Source of the DNA: an uncultured Lachnospiraceae bacterium
Lineage (GTDB): Bacteria; Bacillota; Clostridia; Lachnospirales; Lachnospiraceae
Reading direction: 5' to 3'
Assembly: GCA_946558465.1 (NCBI GenBank)
Contig: CAMNTM010000004.1
Location: 186,001 to 250,000 of the forward strand
DNA length: 64,000 nucleotides
Shown here in pieces: positions 61,506-64,000 of the stretch (within the stretch, counting starts at the first letter, position 1; each line of letters opens with the position of its first letter). The notes beneath the pieces are model-generated. The model had not been told where the DNA came from. It ran no database searches and saw nothing but the letters and a program-made list of their open reading frames with translations. The position numbers and the translations under genes are program-made.

Positions 61506-62795
61506 ATGGGACATTTGACAACAAGAGATGCTTATAAAAATTTAGAAGAACGAATTAACTGGTTTACGCAGGGCGCCCCTCCCTCTGATACCTTATATAA
61601 GATACTTCAGGTGCTGTACACAGAAAAAGAGGCAAAATGGGCTGCACTCCTCCCGGTCCGTCCATTCACTCTGAAACGCGCGGCAAAGATATGGGGTACT
61701 ACGGAAGCAAAGGCAGAAAAGCTTCTGGACCATCTCTGCGGGAAAGCGCTTCTGGTTGACTCTGAATATCACGGAGAACGTCAATTTGTCATGCCTCCTC
61801 CGATGGCAGGATTTATTGAATTTGCGTTGATGCGTACCAGAGGCGATATCGACCAGAAATATCTGAGTGAGCTTTACTATCAATACATGAATGTAGAAGA
61901 AGATTTTGTAAAAAATCTATTCTTTGCCACAGAAACCCGGCTGGGCAGAGTCTATGTACAGGAGCCCGTTCTGACCAACGATAAAACCAACCACATCCTG
62001 GACTATGAGCGTGCTGCTCACATTATAGAAGAGGCGGAATATATCGGACTTGGAACATGCTACTGCCGACACAAGATGTATCATGCAGGACATCCCTGTG
62101 AAATAAACGCTCCCTGGGATGTATGCCTTACCTTCGACAATGTCGCCCGCTCATTAAACGAACACGGTGAATATGCCAGACTGATCTCAAAGGAGGAGGC
62201 CAAAGAAGTTCTCCAGCTCTCCTACGAAAGCAACCTAGTACAAATCGGAGAAAATGTACGGGAGCATCCTGCCTTCATCTGTAATTGCTGCGGCTGTTGC
62301 TGCGAGGCTCTCCAGGCCGCCAGAAGATTCAGTCCCATGCAGCCGGTGGCAACTACCAACTACATTCCAGAGATTTCCCTGGACACCTGCATAAGCTGCG
62401 GAAAATGTGCCAAGGTCTGTCCGATTCTGGCAATCCACATGGAAGATGCTGGAAACGGAAATACTAAAAAACCGGAACTTGATACAGAAATCTGTCTCGG
62501 CTGCGGTGTCTGTGCCAGAAACTGCCCGACAAAGTCAATTACTCTGAAACGCCGTCCCATTCAGGTTATTACTCCGGTCAACAGCACACATCGCTTTGTT
62601 CTGCAGGCCATTGAAAAAGGTACCCTCCAGAACTTAGTATTTGACAATCAGGCTTTTGGGAACCATCGTGCCATGGCAGCAGTATTTGGAACCATATTAA
62701 AGCTTCCGCCTCTCAAACAGGCGCTGGCAAGCAAGCAGTTTAAATCCATATATCTGGATAAACTGCTCTCTATGCACAAGAAGCATCAAAATTAA
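61506..62795 (+). CDS. 4Fe-4S dicluster ferredoxin-domain protein with winged-helix-like N-terminus
   Basis: The 429-residue cytoplasmic protein has an N-terminal helical/wHTH-like region (RPFTLKRAAKIWGTTEAKAE). A cysteine-rich middle follows (GLGTCYCRHKMYHAGHPC; FICNCCGCCCEALQA). Next are two [4Fe-4S] motifs, CISCGKCAKVCP near 297 and CLGCGVCARNCP near 337. It may be an oxidoreductase electron-transfer subunit or a redox-responsive factor; I cannot tell which. GAAAGGGGAATTAAC precedes the ATG. It is divergent from sigG and ends at a shared hairpin. Confidence 0.85.
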   Translation: MGHLTTRDAYKNLEERINWFTQGAPPSDTLYKILQVLYTEKEAKWAALLPVRPFTLKRAAKIWGTTEAKAEKLLDHLCGKALLVDSEYHGERQFVMPPPMAGFIEFALMRTRGDIDQKYLSELYYQYMNVEEDFVKNLFFATETRLGRVYVQEPVLTNDKTNHILDYERAAHIIEEAEYIGLGTCYCRHKMYHAGHPCEINAPWDVCLTFDNVARSLNEHGEYARLISKEEAKEVLQLSYESNLVQIGENVREHPAFICNCCGCCCEALQAARRFSPMQPVATTNYIPEISLDTCISCGKCAKVCPILAIHMEDAGNGNTKKPELDTEICLGCGVCARNCPTKSITLKRRPIQVITPVNSTHRFVLQAIEKGTLQNLVFDNQAFGNHRAMAAVFGTILKLPPLKQALASKQFKSIYLDKLLSMHKKHQN

Positions 62796-62806
62796 TTTTT
62801 TAGAAA

Positions 62807-62849
62807 AAGCAAAACAGCGGAAACAATTTCATCTGTCTCCGCTGCTTTG
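62807..62849. terminator. Bidirectional terminator between the ferredoxin-domain gene and mtgA
   Basis: CAGCGGA pairs with TCCGCTG, extended outward by AAAGC with GCTTT, around a loop with a short inner stem. It overlaps the last codons of mtgA. Confidence 0.6.
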
Positions 62850-63557
62850 TATTTCTCTTGCCTTTTTCCGGGTAATAAGATTATTATTTACCATGCTGTC
62901 AAGTACCTGTCCGACACGCCGGGAGGCCAGCTCCAGATTGACATCCGGCGAATACATGCTCGGCGCATTGGGCACCCCCGCCAGCATAGCCGCCTCATAA
63001 TCTGTAAGCTCTGAAGGTTTTTTGTGAAAATAACCGGCTGCCGCGTCATAGATTCCATAATAATCACTCCCAAAGAAGGCTGTATTTACATACAGCTCAA
63101 ATATCTCCTCCTTACTGTACTTTGACTCGATATCAAATACAGCAAACACCTCCGCCGCTTTCCGCTCCATCTTTTTTTCCTGTGTAAAAAGCGTATTTTT
63201 GGCAAGCTGTTGTGTAATCGTGCTTCCGCCCTCCTCAAAGGACATTGCTTTTATATCTACCCATACAGCACGGCAGATTGCAATCGGATCAATACCCGGA
63301 TGTTTCCTGAATCTGTGATCCTCCACAGATATAACCGCATTCACATAAAATTCCGGCATATCTGAATAGCGGACAAAATGCTCTCCGGACCGAATCTCCT
63401 CGAATCTTTCTTCAATCGATGCCTGTGACACAGCATCCCGGTACATCTCATAGCCCTTAACTCCATAAAAAAGTCCGATTCCAACTGCGGCCGAAAACAA
63501 AATAATAAACAGCATGATTATAAAGTTTTTAACAGGATGTCTTCTTTTTCTTGTCAT
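62829..63557 (-). CDS. mtgA: Monofunctional peptidoglycan glycosyltransferase
   Basis: The 242-residue membrane-anchored GT51 enzyme polymerises lipid II into glycan chains. One membrane helix sits near the N-terminus. Catalytic blocks follow: VISVEDHRFRKHPGIDP (catalytic Glu), EEGGSTITQQLAKNTLF, ERKAAEVFAVFDIESKYSKE, ELYVNTAFFGSDYYGI and EAAMLAGVPNAPSMYSP. No transpeptidase domain is attached, so it is the short MtgA type rather than PBP1. It stands alone on the minus strand. Confidence 0.93.
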   Translation of the reverse strand: MTRKRRHPVKNFIIMLFIILFSAAVGIGLFYGVKGYEMYRDAVSQASIEERFEEIRSGEHFVRYSDMPEFYVNAVISVEDHRFRKHPGIDPIAICRAVWVDIKAMSFEEGGSTITQQLAKNTLFTQEKKMERKAAEVFAVFDIESKYSKEEIFELYVNTAFFGSDYYGIYDAAAGYFHKKPSELTDYEAAMLAGVPNAPSMYSPDVNLELASRRVGQVLDSMVNNNLITRKKAREIQSSGDR

Positions 63558-63739
63558 GTAAGTACCCTTCTATCTTTCTGGACAGATCATCCACCTGCAC
63601 CATTTCGCATTTTCTTTTCTGTTCTTCTGTACTTTCTACCCATTATAATCCAATACCCTGTTCATATACAAGTCTTATCCCAAATCTTAAACGAATCTTA
63701 AATGAATCCTAAGATTCTTTCACTGTATTTTAACTGAGA

Positions 63740-63768
63740 TTGCTTTTTCCCCCGCTTTTTGCTAATAT
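63740..63768 (+). promoter_or_regulatory. SigmaA-type promoter for the flavoprotein gene
   Basis: TTGCTT (63740-63745) and TAATAT (63763-63768) are 17 bases apart. Confidence 0.5.
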
Positions 63769-63806
63769 AAATACAGCACTTTTTCAAATAACGGAGGACC
63801 ATTACC

Positions 63807-64000
63807 ATGATGAAATATGATGTGATTATTATCGGCGCCGGACCGGGCGGTATTTTTTCAGCCTATGAACTGGCCAAAAAAAGGCCGGAGCTTAAGGTGG
63901 CGGTTTTTGAAGCCGGACATTCTCTTGAAAAGCGCCGCTGCCCCATTGACGGCGATAAGGTGAAAACATGCATCAACTGCAAAACCTGTGCCATTATGAG
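63807..64000 (+). CDS. FAD-dependent oxidoreductase, N-terminal fragment
   Basis: The gene runs off the window. The visible 64 residues open MMKYDVIIIGAGPGGIFSAY, the dinucleotide-binding GxGxxG fold, followed by KVAVFEAGHSLEKRRCPIDG and a cysteine cluster (CINCKTCAIM). This matches a clostridial FAD-dependent family with Cys motifs near the N-terminus. CGGAGGACC precedes the ATG; the second Met codon is an alternative start. Confidence 0.85.
   Translation, partial: MMKYDVIIIGAGPGGIFSAYELAKKRPELKVAVFEAGHSLEKRRCPIDGDKVKTCINCKTCAIM

Noticed and set aside
1..64000. CRISPR array, prophage or insertion sequence
   Set aside because: No regularly spaced repeats, transposase or phage structural genes are visible; the only clear foreign-looking DNA is the restriction-modification cassette.

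Overview
The window looks like chromosome of a gut-type Clostridia, most likely a spore-forming Lachnospiraceae. The evidence is the SCIFF six-cysteine peptide with its radical-SAM maturase and the TIGR04086 membrane protein, sporulation genes (spoVT, sigG), DUF3793, DUF969/DUF979 and DUF6442-like proteins, and a THF riboswitch in front of folT. Most of it is ordinary housekeeping DNA with medium GC. The clear exception is an AT-rich restriction-modification cassette at about 9.2-11.1 kb. There is one tRNA. I see no rRNA, CRISPR array, prophage or transposase.

Layout: 1-9.2 kb holds an XpaC-like membrane protein cut by the window edge, a ClC protein with both signature glutamates replaced, pyruvate kinase with a rhomboid-fold membrane protein, and a 1,414-residue two-ATPase acyl-CoA dehydratase activase protein. 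9.2-11 kb is an EcoRV-like endonuclease with its DNA adenine methylase. 11.1-15.5 kb is a five-gene antimicrobial-peptide type ABC transporter with its own two-component system. 15.7-20.1 kb carries a HAD phosphatase, a voltage-gated-type K+ channel and an AgrC/AgrA-like pair without agrB or agrD. 20.1-28.5 kb holds gpmI, an esterase, DUF3793, MarR, folT under a THF riboswitch, MATE, pepT, and a membrane protein/XRE pair with three operator-like repeats. A tRNA-Gly(GCC) follows.

29.2-44.4 kb is a long minus-strand housekeeping block, in transcription order spoVT, TIGR04086, scfA, scfB, secDF, (terminator), recJ, apt, relA/spoT, an MBL hydrolase, hemZ, hisS and aspS. It joins translation, the stringent response, protein export and the SCIFF RiPP system. 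44.4-51.9 kb is an operon for pyroglutamyl peptide use: a giant M14 peptidase, the DUF969/DUF979 5-oxoproline transporter pair, an M29-like aminopeptidase and pcp. A divergent TetR gene faces it across a shared promoter/operator. 52-64 kb holds DUF2804, yqeY, a PrsA-like lipoprotein, mfd, pth, a small membrane protein behind a SigmaE-like promoter, a small acidic protein, a HAD phosphatase, sigG, a ferredoxin-domain protein, mtgA and the start of a flavoprotein.

The points most worth a second look are the EcoRV-type cassette, the SCIFF locus with its intergenic hairpin, the pyroglutamyl operon, the THF riboswitch with a readable translational switch, the predicted uncoupled ClC, the three-operator XRE unit, the SigmaE-like promoter, and several long perfect palindromes around ribosome binding sites (spoVT, the ABC operon, and the small acidic protein). 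No intergenic stretch exceeds 300 bases.
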